Shown here: piece by piece, positions 1-10,019 of the stretch
How the letters are laid out: the number at the start of each line of letters is the position of its first letter
Numbering within the stretch: position 1 is the first letter of the stretch
NCBI GenBank assembly: GCA_022578965.1
Contig: MU400529.1
Location: 418,509-482,508, forward strand
Direction of reading: 5' to 3'
DNA: 64,000 bases
DNA from: Xylaria sp. FL1777
Lineage: Eukaryota; Ascomycota; Sordariomycetes; Xylariales; Xylariaceae
Notes under the pieces: generated by a model
The model's database searches: none
Told to the model about the DNA's origin: nothing
Seen by the model: the letters and a program-made list of their open reading frames with translations, nothing else
Program-made: the position numbers and the translations under genes

Positions 1-819
1 TATAATTTATTATAAAAATTCTTAAGAATTTATAACATTTAAAAAAGATTTTAACTATATTTATAATACTATTTTAAAGGAATATAAAAATAACTATTAT
101 AAATATTATTAGCTAATTAAAGCATAATTATACTAAAAAATAGTTATTAAAAGCAAAAAAGCTTAAAAACTATAATTTAAAGCTTAATTAAAAGCAAAAA
201 CAAAACAAAATATAATAATATTTAAAGTATTAAATGAAATAAACACTTAAATATTTTATAAAAAAAAATTAAAAAACAAAAGAAGCACTTATTAAAAAGG
301 CAGCAAGTAGCTAAAAAAACTAAGGCTTTATATAAAGTTTAATATAATAACTAGAAAAATTAATTTAAAGTTAAACTTATATATTAAAAAAGAAAGTATA
401 ACATTTTAATTAACTTAAAAGTATAAGCTAATATAATTTTACTTAAAGTAGCAAAACAAGATAAAATTTCTTAGAAATATAAGCAAAAATCCTAGAAAAT
501 TAAAAGATTTAATAAAAGTACTTTTAGCTATAATAATAGTTATATATTTAAAAAAACCAAGCTTTTTAATATATTTATATAAAAATATAAAAAATAAATT
601 ATATTAAATATTACTAATATATTTAATTATAATATTATTTTAGGAATACTATAGTTAGAAATTAGCAACTTTTTAATTTAATAAAAAGCTAAAACTATTA
701 AGTAAGAAAATAAAAAACAAAGCAAGAAAATTAAGAAAATTGCAAAAGAAATCCTAAACAAAATACTAAAAATATATTACAAATTTTATAAACTGTTTAA
801 AAAAAAAAAAAAAAAAAAA
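1..819 (+). pseudogene. Presumed gag/protease part of element C, not resolved
   Basis: This A-rich stretch precedes the RT of element C and should hold the end of gag and the protease by position. I could not recognise a zinc knuckle or a protease active site in any frame; stop codons are too dense. Nothing else is visible apart from an A run near 799-817. Assigned only by position in the element. Confidence 0.4.
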
Positions 820-1530
820 CTTTTTAAACATAGCTTATAAAACTACTATATTTTTATTAAAGAAAAATATTAACTAAAGCTTTATTAAGTATACTATATA
901 AGCTTAAATAAAACAAACGCTTTATAGAAATACATTTAAAAAAATCTAACAAAAGAATTCTTAAGAAAGTTTTAGTTATTTGCTAAATATTTTATAGTGC
1001 TAGTATTTAAAATAAAAAATAAAAAATAACTAATTAATAAAAAAAAAAAACTAGTATAGCAAGTAATAGTTAATTATTAATTATTAAACGTAATTATTAT
1101 TGCAAATAAATATCTTTTTACTTTTCTAATAATTATAAAAGAAAATATTAGTTAAGCAAAATAGTTTATAGCAGTTAATATTTTAAATAAATATTATGCT
1201 ATTAAAATAGCTAAAAGAAAAAAATAAAAAACTGCTATATAAACAATATATAAACTATATAAGTATATAGTTATATTATAAAAATTATAAAATATATTAG
1301 CTAGCTTTTAATATATAATAATAATAATTCTATAAAAGTTTTTAAACAAATTTATGTTTATTTACTTAAATAATATTTTAATTTATTTTAAAACATTAAA
1401 AAAACATAAAAAACATATAACTTAAATATTAAAAATACTTAAACAAACAAAATTATAACTTAATACAAAAAAATATGTATAGCATATATAAAAAATTAAC
1501 TTTTTAGGATTTATAATTACTTTAGAATAA
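820..1530 (+). pseudogene. Reverse transcriptase of element C (degenerate)
   Basis: Gypsy reverse transcriptase, which copies the element RNA into DNA. The N-terminal LPxH-like start reads LFKHSL near 821. Downstream come VLVFKIKN (the VPKKDG region), NKYL (the YPLP region) and NKYYAIKIAK (the LDxxxxYxxI region). The active-site motif is at 1363-1386 and reads YLNNILIY instead of YxDDIL: both catalytic Asp codons are now AAT. It is followed by KKHKKHI and, near 1501, NFLGFIIT, the FLG motif. Many in-frame TAA/TAG codons replace Gln, Trp or Arg codons, so the enzyme is dead. Motif order and spacing match the family well. Confidence 0.9.
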
Positions 1531-1814
1531 ATATAAATTTAATAATTAAAAATTAACATAGTACAAAACTAAAAAATATTTAACTTAGCTACTATTATAA
1601 ATATATAATAAGCATTAGGATTTTTAAACTATGTTTAAATGTTAATTTAAGACTTTAAAAAAATAGCGTTTTATTTTATAAAGTATATAAAAAAGAAATA
1701 TAAAAAAAAGTTCTTTTTAATTTTAAAGGAAGCTTAAAAAGCTTTTAAAAAGCTAAAACTAAAAATTACTTTTAACTTTGTAGTTAAACTACCTAATCTA
1801 TAGAAAAAGAAAAA

Positions 1815-2110
1815 GCTAAAAATAAATGCTTCGAACAGTATAATTGCAGAAGTTTTAAAACAATTAAAAAATAGTAAAAAATAGCACTTAATAGCTTATT
1901 ACTTTAAAGCATTATAAAACGTAGTATTATAATACTTTATATATAATAAAGAACTATTTATAATTATTATAGCATTTAAAAAGTAAAAACTGTTTTTTAT
2001 AAAAACTATAAAGCTAATTAAGATTTATTTAAATTATTAGAACTTAACAAAATTTATAATTATACAAAAGATTATTAAACAACATAAAAATTAAATAGTT
2101 TTTTTTTTTA
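1815..2110 (+). pseudogene. RNase H domain of element C (degenerate)
   Basis: RNase H removes the RNA template during reverse transcription. The frame reads INASNSIIAEVLKQL from about 1822, matching the TDASxxxxGxxLxQ start of Gypsy RNase H with the first Asp changed to Asn. HLIAYYFKAL follows (the HPxAYxSRxL motif), then YNKELFIIIIAFKK (the YDxELLAIVxAFxxW motif). Several stops interrupt it. It directly follows the RT as expected. Confidence 0.85.
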
Positions 2111-2449
2111 AATTTAACTTTAAAATATGTTATATTAAAAGAAAAAAAAACATTTAAGCAAACATATTTAGTTAACAAAGTTAAAAAGGATTTAAAGTTC
2201 TAAAAAAAAACATTTAAGTATTATATCTTTAAAAGAATAAAAGCTTAAAGGTTAAAGTTATACTTAAAAACCTTACGAATATATAGCTATAATAAGCTTA
2301 TAACTTAAAAAAGTTAGCAAAGCTATAAAAGCACAAAAGATTAAAAAATAACAAATTAATGTATAAATATAAAATCTACTTATTAAAATTTTTACGAAAC
2401 AAGTTTATTAAGAAATTTTATAAATATTTATTATATAAACATTAAAAAA

Positions 2450-3060
2450 CAACAAAAATAGTTTAATAACTGCAAAAAAAATATAATTTCTTAAAACTAT
2501 AAAATATAGTTAAATCTATTATAAAAAAATGCAATATTTATAATAAAGCTAAAGCAGCTTAACATAAGCTTTATAAACTGTTATAACTTATATAAATATT
2601 TAAATAAGCATAGTATATTATTGCTTAAAATTTTATTATAGCATTATTTCTATTAATTAATTTAGTTATAAAAGTATAATATAATAAAATATAAATTATT
2701 ATTAATAAACTTACTAAGTATGCTTACTTTTTACTATTTAAAGGAAATATAATAGTTAAATAACTTATATATGCTTTTATATACTAATACTTAAATAAAT
2801 ATAAGCTACTAAAAAAAATTATTTTAAATTAAAATAAACTGTTTACTTTTAAGTTTAAAACTAGTTTTTTTAAACTTATTAGTATTAAACTAAAGTTTTT
2901 AATTGCTTACTACTTATAAACTAATAAACAAATAAAAAAACTAAACTAAATATTAAAATAGTATTTATAAAGTTATATTAACTACTAATAAAACAATTAA
3001 GTAAAACTATTATTAATAACATAAATTTTATATAATATATTAACAAACAAAAATATAAAT
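2450..3060 (+). pseudogene. Integrase zinc-binding and catalytic core of element C (degenerate)
   Basis: Integrase inserts the element DNA into the host chromosome. The core reads IIINKLTKYAYFLLF near 2695-2740 (the VVDRLTKxAHFIP motif), then a degenerate copy of the SDRGxxFTS motif, NKLFTFKF, near 2830-2860. After that comes IAYYL*TNKQIKKLN, the STAYHPQTDGQTERLN motif, near 2903-2950. Acidic catalytic residues are lost through G-to-A change. The upstream zinc finger is weak: only CNIYNKAKAA near 2531 resembles its second Cys pair. Confidence 0.85.
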
Positions 3061-3289
3061 ATATTTTTGTATAAAGCTATTTATAAATAGCAAGCAATTA
3101 TTAAAAAACAAAAAAAAACATTAATAAAAGCATTTATTATTTTAATTATAGCACTTTAAGCAAAAACTATTGTAACAAAAATCAAAACGCTATAAGCTAA
3201 ACTATAACTATGTTTTTAGTTTTTATAACAACAAATATTAATATATTATAACAAAAAACAAACTAAAAAACTAACCTTTAAAAAAGAAA

Positions 3290-3510
3290 ACAAGGTTTAT
3301 TTGCTATAATAAAAACAAAATGCAAACATTAATATTTTTTAAATTAAAATAAAACAATTAAGCAATAAATTAAAATTTAAAAAACTTAGCTTTTTTAAGA
3401 TTAAAGAAATCATTTTACTTATTAACTATAAACTGTTATTACTAAAAAACATGCAAATTTACCTTGTTTTTTATATTTTTTTACTAAAACTAGTACTTAT
3501 TAAAATACTT
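3290..3510 (+). pseudogene. Integrase C-terminal (GPY/F-like) domain of element C
   Basis: The frame reads KLSFFKIKEIILLINYKL from about 3375. This corresponds to the KLGPFxIxxVxxxxxYxL segment of Gypsy integrases, followed by MQIYLVFYIFLL, the MRIHPVFHVSLL motif, to about 3487. This part normally binds DNA and host chromatin. It lies between the catalytic core and the chromodomain as in chromoviruses. Confidence 0.82.
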
Positions 3511-3539
3511 ATTAAAATATAACTAGAAATAAAAATAAA

Positions 3540-3720
3540 TTAAAACATTTATAAAGTTAAAAATATACTAAATTTCTGTTAAAATAATAATAACGTTAAG
3601 TATTTTATTAAATAAAAAGAATATTTATATGCTAACAATACTTAGAAACTTAAAAAACACCTAAAAACTGCTAAAATAATTATAAATTAGTTTTACTGCT
3701 AACATTTTAACTAGTTAAAG
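3540..3720 (+). pseudogene. Chromodomain at the end of element C pol
   Basis: Reads YKVKNILNF, then VKYFIK*KEYLYANNT*K, then a short helix KKHLKTAKIII. This matches the EVExIL...YLVKWKGYPxxxNTWEP...L..A pattern of chromodomains, with the Trp codons of KWKG and TWE turned into stops. Chromodomains on integrases direct insertion toward histone-marked heterochromatin. Its presence places C among chromodomain Gypsy elements. Confidence 0.85.
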
Positions 3721-3789
3721 CTAAAAAAAAAGAATTAACTTTAAATAAAGCGTTTAACGCGTTTTAATTAAATTTTAAAAAAATAACTA

Positions 3790-4190
3790 GCAATAGTTAT
3801 GCTGCTTTAATATGCTATTCTTGTTTTTTAGCTATATAATGCTTTTTTGCTTTAATTTGCTTAAGCTTTTTTAAACTATTTAAACTATAAGCTATAGTAA
3901 TAGCTATTTTTTTCTGCTATAATTTTTTTTATTGCTTAAAACGGTAGATTTTTGCGCTTATTTTTTTATGCTTTTTTATTAGCATGTTTAATTTATTTTT
4001 TAGCTTTTTGTGCTAAAAAGTTAGCTATTACATTTGCTTAAAAAATAAGCTTTTAGTATTATAATTTGCTTGTTTAGCTGCAATATATTTAATACATTAA
4101 TTAAAGTTAGATTTTAATATTAAACATTTTGTACTATAACAATTGTAGCAAAAGCATAAAGCTATTTTAATTAATTTTAGTTTAATAAAA
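3790..4190 (-). pseudogene. Antisense Lys-rich reading frame in the 3' region of element C
   Basis: Downstream of the chromodomain base composition flips: the + strand becomes T-rich, so the - strand looks coding. Read on the - strand it gives Lys/Ala/Leu-rich stretches such as YIAAKQANYNTKSLF and LKKLKQIKAKKHYIAKKQE, which resemble a coiled coil. Stops are few and of the RIP type. I do not recognise the protein. A similar flip is present in families A and B. Confidence 0.45.
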
Positions 4191-4351
4191 AAAAGGAAAG
4201 CAAAGTTTTGTTAAGCCTTTTGTTTAAAACGCAACAAGCGAGGTTTCTTAAAAACCTTACTAAACATAATAAGTATAAAAAACAAAAAAAAAAAAATAAA
4301 GGAAAAAAACTTACAAAAAAAGAAACACAGAATTGTTAAAACAACAATTAT

Positions 4352-4367
4352 AAAAAAAGAAAGATAA
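4352..4367 (+). other. Probable polypurine tract of element C
   Basis: A-rich tract with G at two positions (AAAAAAAGAAAGATAA) immediately before the proposed LTR start TGTTAC. Polypurine tracts prime plus-strand DNA synthesis and always abut the 3' LTR, which is why I placed the LTR start here. Confidence 0.6.
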
Positions 4368-4488
4368 TGTTACAAAATAAGCTAACTAGGCTAGTTAAAA
4401 AGCCATATATAAAAAAAGCATACGTAAAAAGAATTCTATTTGCTAAAAGAATATATATTTAAATTACTATAGGGGTTTAATATATAAA

Positions 4489-4600
4489 CTTAATAAACTT
4501 AAGCGTTAAGTTTATTAAGCCTTAAATTTAACAAATTTAAGCGTTAAGTTTATTAAGCTTTAAACTTAAAACAATATAGCGTTAAGTTTATTAAAAAAAG
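4489..4600 (+). repeat. 38-bp tandem repeat with palindromic core in the C LTR
   Basis: The 15-mer GCGTTAAGTTTATTA starts at 4503, 4541 and 4579, exactly 38 bp apart. The first copy is the right arm of a perfect 14-nt inverted repeat (4489-4502 and 4506-4519) around GCG. Such repeats in the U3 part of an LTR often hold promoter or enhancer sites; that role is inference. Confidence 0.85.
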
Positions 4601-4783
4601 CAACGTTTATAAATTATTACTACTGTTTCTTTTGTTTATATAATTACGCATTTTTTATACTTAGTTACTTATTTAGTTTTTGCTTTTTAACTATTAATTT
4701 TATTTTTTTATAACTGCTAAGCACTAATATACTTATTACTTTTAATTCTTTAAGACCTTTATTAATACATAGTAATAAAAGTT

Positions 4784-4889
4784 TCCCGAAAACCTCCTTA
4801 ACGGACTACCGCTAAGGATCCTATTGTTACTTGCAAATTAAAACCCCAAGGGCAAACCCGTTATATTAATATATAACAAGTCCGTTACA
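4784..4889. other. GC-richer, lightly mutated end of the C LTR with 9-bp inverted repeat
   Basis: This stretch keeps runs such as TTTCCCG, CCTCC, GGATCC and CCCCAAGGG that are almost absent elsewhere. TAACGGACT at 4799-4807 is the exact inverted complement of AGTCCGTTA at 4879-4887. Few CpA or TpG steps are present, so it may simply offer few targets for mutation. Confidence 0.8.
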
Positions 4890-4909
4890 AAAAGCTAAAT
4901 TTTAAAAAA

Positions 4910-5130
4910 ACGCTTATAAAATTAAGCAATTATTTAAAAAAAGCTCTTTTGTTTTTTTTTATAATACTATGCTTTTAATAAATAAATTTAACAACAAAAA
5001 GCTGCTATATAAATAAGTTAGCTTTTATAAAGTTAAAAAAAATATTAATTATAAATAATATTAATTAGTAAAACTAACTAGCAAAAAATTAAAAAAGTTG
5101 TTTTTTTTTAAAAAATTAAAGCAATTTATA
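4910..5130 (+). pseudogene. C-terminal end of family B integrase in copy B3
   Basis: The frame reads YLKKALLFFFYNTMLLIN, then NKKLLYK*VSFYKV. This matches the LKxGDLVLLYDT...KL...WxGPYRV segment that ends the integrase of fungal Gypsy polyproteins. The Trp of WxGPY is a stop. It marks the end region of pol, so what follows to the right is post-pol. The upstream core is cut off by insertion of element C but is readable in B1 and B2. Confidence 0.72.
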
Positions 5131-8100
5131 TAAAATAACTAAAAGTACTAAAAACTAAAAAATCTTAACTTTAATATATAAACTATTAGTACTATAGCTA
5201 TTTATTAAAAACTAAATTAAAACAATAAAGCCTTTAATAATTAAAGCTATAATAGTTAAGCTATAAAAAGTAAAAAAAATATAACAAATTATAAAAGCTT
5301 TTTAAGTTTATAAAAGTTATAATGCAACTTTTAGTATTTTAAACATTTTAAATATTAAAAAATATAATAGCTTATTTTATTTTTTAAGTTATTATACTAT
5401 AAAGCGCTTTAAAAAGTAATAACTAATAAAAGCTAAAGGAATAAATTTTTTTTTTTTTTTTTTGTTTTTTTACTAATTGTTTTATTTTTTATTTTTATTA
5501 TTTATATAAGTTTATATAATTAAGTTATAATATATAAAACCATTTTTTTTTGCTTAAACTTAAGCATATTTTTTATAGCTTTCTTTTTATTAGTTTTATA
5601 TTTATTAGTTTTATAGCAGCTAGTTTATTAGTATTTCTTTTATTATTTTGCTAAAAACATAAGTCTTTATTTTATTTTAACGTCTTTTAAATAACTTAAT
5701 AGCTTAGTTTTAATATAAATTATTATTGTTTTTTTTTAAAAATGCATAAAAACAAAAAAAACAAAAATAAAAACTGCTTATTAGTTTTAATTACCTAAGT
5801 TTATTTTATTATACTAACGCTTACGCATAAGTTTTTTTACTTTTAATTGCTTTATTACTTTTATTTAAAACTAAATAGCTTTTTTTGCTTTTAGTTTAAA
5901 TTATTTAATATTTAATAAAAACTTTAGAACTACTAAAAAGCAAAAAATATTATTATTATACTTTAAAAAGTTATTAGTTTATATTTTACGTATTTAAACT
6001 ACTAGTAATAATTTAAAGCTACTTTTAAGCAATAATAAGCATTTAATAAAACAATAAACGTTTAAGCAAAGTTTAAAGCAAGCTTAGCAAAAACAAAATT
6101 CTATTACAAAAAATTAAGCAAAATTATTTAATTATATAAAGCTAAAAAAATAAAAACTAAAAAAAAAACAAAAAAAAATTTAACGATTTAGTATTAATAA
6201 TTCTTATTTTATATATTTTTAATTTTTTTGTTGCAAAAGTTTTATATATTTGCTTTTATAAATATTGCAATTTAACTTTTTATATAATAACTATTTTTTT
6301 TTTATTTATTACGCTTAAAAAAAAATTTATAAGCTATGCAATAAAAAAAAATAATCGCAAATTATATTAAAAAAAACATTGCTATATAAGCAAATCGTTT
6401 AATTTTTTATTTTATTTTACTTTATATAACTTATTTAATTTATTTCTTTAGTTATTTCTTTAAACATTTAAGCATTATGTTAATTTTTTAAGCAATATTA
6501 AATTATTGTTTATTAATATTATATTTAATAAGCTAAACAATAAAATTAGCTTAAAAAAAATGCTTTAATTTGCGTTTTAATTTAGTTTTTTTTTTAATTA
6601 AACGAACAAAAATATTTTTAGTTAAAACTATTTATTTTTTAAAGTTCTTAAGCATAAAATTTTTTTTAACTGCTATAGTTATTATATTAGCTTTAAAATA
6701 TTTAGCTATATTACTTTTAAACTTATAAAATAAATAGTTTTATAACTAAATAATAAACGTATAGTTAATATATATATTAAACTTTTAACTTAAAATAATA
6801 TAACAAAAAAAAAAAAATAAAGCTTTATATATTTTTTGCTTTTAGTTATTATTAGTAATTATTTGTAATATTTATAAAGCATAATATTTTATATTTTAAA
6901 TAGCTATATAAATATAGCTATAAGTTAGCAAAAATTATAAAGAATTTAATATATATATTTGCTTTAAAAATTGTTTTTAGTTGCTTTTATATATAATAAG
7001 CAAAATTTTAAATATTTTTGCTTTTTTATTTAATTAAAGCTAGCTTAAATATATTAATTTATATAGTATATATAAAAAAAATTATAACTAATTTTTTATT
7101 AAATATATTTGCTACTAGTATTACTATTAAGAATTTTAATTTATAAATAGCTTAATGCTTAGTTATATAAAACAAAAAAAATTAGCTAAATAAAAAAAAC
7201 AAGATTTAAAAAAAAAAAAAGCATATATATTTTGCTACTTATTAATAAATTTAACTTTTTAAATATTATAAATATAATTATTTGCTAGCTAAACAGTATT
7301 AATTTTTTAAATGTTAGTTAATTATTATAATGCTTTTTAATTGTTTAAAACTTTATTAATAATGCAAAAATTGTTTTTTAAATGCTTAATTAAACAAGCA
7401 TTAATTATATTATTTAAAAACAAAGACTTTATAATAAAAGGGTAAATTAAGTAGTTTAAAGACTTAAGCACTAAAAAAAAAAATTGCAAAAAAGATCTAA
7501 GCTTTAAAACTACTTAAAAAAAAAACAGATTAAAAAAAAAACAAGCTTTTTTTTTATACTTATTAAAGCTTAAGTTATTTACTTTGCTATTAGTAATAAT
7601 AAATATTTAAAAAAAATAAGTTATAAATATATTAAAAAAAAGTTAAAAAATAACTACTTAATTAATTAAAACTATTTTATTTGCTTATTTTTTAATTAAT
7701 ATTAGTATAAACATATAAAAAATAATTATTATAAAAACATTTAGTAATTAATAATTTATTTTAGCAATAAAATAATTAATTAATAAATTAAAAATAATAT
7801 AATAAGTTTATAAAAAAAAAGTATGCTAGTTTAAAAATATATATTTTAGCTTTTTTTTTATTATATTTGTTTTATTAAACCTTTTATTTATATTTAATTT
7901 TGCTATTTTATTTACTTAATAAGTTTTAACTTTTTATATTTAGCATAAATGCTTTTAGCATTTATATTTAAAAAATCTTGCAATTATTAAAAAGTAATAA
8001 CTTAAATTAGCAATTAAAAATATTAAACTATATATAATAAGCAATATTAATATTAATACTTATATTTTATACTTTTTATATTATTTGTTTTTATATTTTT

Positions 8101-8863
8101 AACTTATATTAAAATTTTTAACTTGTTTATATTTTTTACTAAATTATAAAACATAGCAAAAATATATATATGCTTAAATATTATTAAGAATTGCTTTTAT
8201 TATATATATACGCTTTTAATTATTACATTTTTTATTTTTAAAGAAGTTATTAGTACTGCAAATTAACTAAAAATAAAGACATTTCTTTTTAAAAGTTTTA
8301 AAAAGCTAACACTTAATATTAAAACATATAAACAACTAGCATAAAAAATAGCAAACTTTAAAAAGAAAACAAAAAAAAAAAATAAACATATATATATAAA
8401 CTTAACTGCTAATTATAAAGAGCTTTTTTTTAAAAACTAATAGCTTTTTAAAAATAGCCTTAAAAAAAAGCTAATAATTGTTAAAAATTTAAAGTACAAA
8501 AAATATTTAGCTTGTTAGCTTTTTTTATAAATTAAAAAACTAAATGTAAAAAATGTTTAGCTAAAAAACATATTGCTTTTTTTAGTTAATGTTTTTTTAA
8601 AGTTCGTTTTAAAGTTTTATTTTATATAAAAAGAAATAACCTTTATAAAAAGTTTGTTTTTTAAAAACTTAGAAAAAAAAAAAAAAGTAGTACTAAAAAA
8701 GCACTTTAGCTATATATTTTTTAAAAATAGCAAAACTTACTAAAACTTATTTTTAAACTTAGTTTAATAAATATAAAAAAAAATAATATACTTAATACAT
8801 AAAAAATATTATAATAAAAAAGCGTAAAAATATTAGTAGTTTATACTATATATAATTTTAATA
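5131..8863. other. Post-pol region of copy B3, no recognisable gene
   Basis: Family B sequence after the integrase. T-rich on + at 5440-5800, which means an A-rich, possibly coding, antisense strand there. A Lys-rich + frame (ATFKQ, then KFKASLAKTKFYYKKLSKII) lies around 6020-6130. I recognise no domain. The same sequence is present in B1 (21216-23600 and 12000-13347) and in B2. Confidence 0.55.
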
Positions 8864-9660
8864 AAAGTTTTTTATATTTTTAATTTATTGCTTAATAAAA
8901 AAGCGCTTAATTTTTAGAAAAGAGCTTTTATAGCATATTTTACTGCATAAAACTGCTTAGTAAACGCAAATAAAATGCTATTTTATATGCTTAAACTAAA
9001 AACTAAATATTTAAAAGCATTTTTATAAGCTATAAACTAAATATTAAGATTTATAACTATAAAAAATTTTATAATATTAATATAGTACTTATTTAAAATT
9101 AAAAAACATTATAAAAATAACAATTTTTGCTTTAATAAGTTTAACGTTATATTTATAAAAAATTTAATAGTTTTAGTAATAAAGCTAAAACTATATAAAA
9201 AATAAAAACCTGCAATATAAAAACTAAATATTTAACAATTATTATTTATAAAATCTTTAAAAAAACTGCTATTAAAAAAAGCTTTAAATAATTATTAAAA
9301 AAATAATAACATAAAACATTTTAATGAACTAAAGCTTTATAATAAACAAAAGCTAGCTTATTATTTTTTGCTAAGTAAAGTTTTAAAAATAATATATAAA
9401 AATAATAAAAAGCAATAACTAAAAACTTTTTTTTTAAAACAATAAATAGCTGCTAAAAAAACTTATTAATATAAACAAAAGTATTTAAATTATTAAAAAA
9501 GGCTTGCTATTTATAGCTGCTATAAAAGCTTTTATAAAATAAACACTATAAAATAAAAAATTAAGGCTATTTATATTATAAATATCTTTATAAAGCTAAA
9601 CATTAAAAAATAGCTAAATAAACATAAAATAAAAGCTTTGCTAAACATATTATTTTAGTT
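8864..9660 (+). pseudogene. Unidentified post-pol reading frame of family B, copy B3
   Basis: A + frame starting at 8864 stays readable for about 260 codons with only RIP-type stops (TAA/TAG) and one TGA. It contains segments such as KRAFIAYFTA, NCLVNANKMLFYMLKLK, NNNFCFNKFNVIFIKNL and SLKKTAIKKSFK. It is cut at 9666 by insertion of B1. The same frame in B1 and B2 continues to near the 3' LTR. I cannot assign it to a family. It has none of the RT, RNase H or integrase motifs, which lie upstream. Confidence 0.45.
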
Positions 9661-9666
9661 ATATAT

Positions 9667-9970
9667 TAAAATGGAGCAATATAATTGCGCAAGATTTACT
9701 ATAACACTTTAATTGCAAGGAGGTAAGTTATAACTTATGTATTCAAGCAATTAAGCTATATATAAATTAAAGAAATAAACGATTAATTAAAGAGCTATTT
9801 AATAATATAAATAAAGTAACTATAGCTAATTTTTATAATATTAAGCATAATAGTTAAATCTATATTTCGAAATTTAGCATAATACTTATATTTTTATTCT
9901 TATTATATAACTTAGCTTAAACTTACTTTAATTAGCTAATTAGCTTATTTAGCTACTTTATTTTATTTTA
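9667..9970 (-). repeat. 3' LTR of copy B1 (304 bp)
   Basis: Matches 39025-39328 and 53677-53980 along their whole length; all three are exactly 304 bp. On + it starts TAAAATGG and ends TTATTTTATTTTA. The TG...CA ends have probably been changed by mutation: the terminal steps read TA...TA in all copies. The shared A at 9971 leaves a 1-bp uncertainty. Confidence 0.9.
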
Positions 9971-9985
9971 ATTTTTCTTTATTAA
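9971..9985 (-). other. Probable polypurine tract of copy B1
   Basis: On the - strand an A-rich tract with one G (AATAAAGAAAAAT) abuts the LTR. This is the expected place for the plus-strand primer of a - oriented element and supports the orientation given by the integrase. Confidence 0.5.
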
Positions 9986-10019
9986 AATATAGCTGCTTTT
10001 AGTTTATTTTAATACTTAT

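Larger units (their letters stand above)
1..4889 (+). mobile_element. Family C: 3' part of a RIP-mutated chromodomain Ty3/Gypsy retrotransposon
   Basis: Partial element; its left end lies outside the window. Reading the + strand with frame changes gives, in the canonical Gypsy order, a reverse transcriptase, RNase H, integrase with C-terminal domain, and a chromodomain, then an antisense reading frame, a polypurine tract and an LTR. Conserved Asp codons read as Asn and Trp/Gln codons as stops, as expected from C-to-T change on either strand. To the right of 4889 family B sequence begins directly, so C was inserted into copy B3. Order and motifs make the family assignment firm; the exact LTR start is less sure. 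Confidence 0.88.
4368..4889 (+). repeat. 3' LTR of element C (522 bp, proposed limits)
   Basis: Starts TGTTAC after the polypurine tract and ends GTTACA at 4889, where family B sequence begins at once. The TG...CA ends fit an LTR. The right end is well fixed by the junction; the left end rests on the polypurine tract only, because the second LTR is outside the window. It contains a 38-bp tandem repeat and a GC-richer 3' end. Confidence 0.65.
4890..9666 (+). mobile_element. Copy B3: internal part of a family B retrotransposon
   Basis: Reverse-complement match to family B. Position 4890 onward corresponds to B1 from about 23820 downward (skipping the A1 insertion), and 9666 corresponds to about 11178 of B1. 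Both ends are cut by other elements: C at the left, B1 at the right. The remaining parts of B3, including its LTRs, are outside the window. It is the oldest layer here, since C and B1 both interrupt it. Coding strand is +. Confidence 0.88.

Noticed and set aside
4503..4600. CRISPR-like repeat
   Set aside because: The 38-bp units are contiguous, only three in number, have no distinct spacers, and lie in an LTR of a eukaryotic element.
9667..9970. 304-bp repeat as a stand-alone small element or MITE
   Set aside because: Two copies flank one 14.3-kb internal region with a target duplication, and an integrase lies inside, so they are LTRs.
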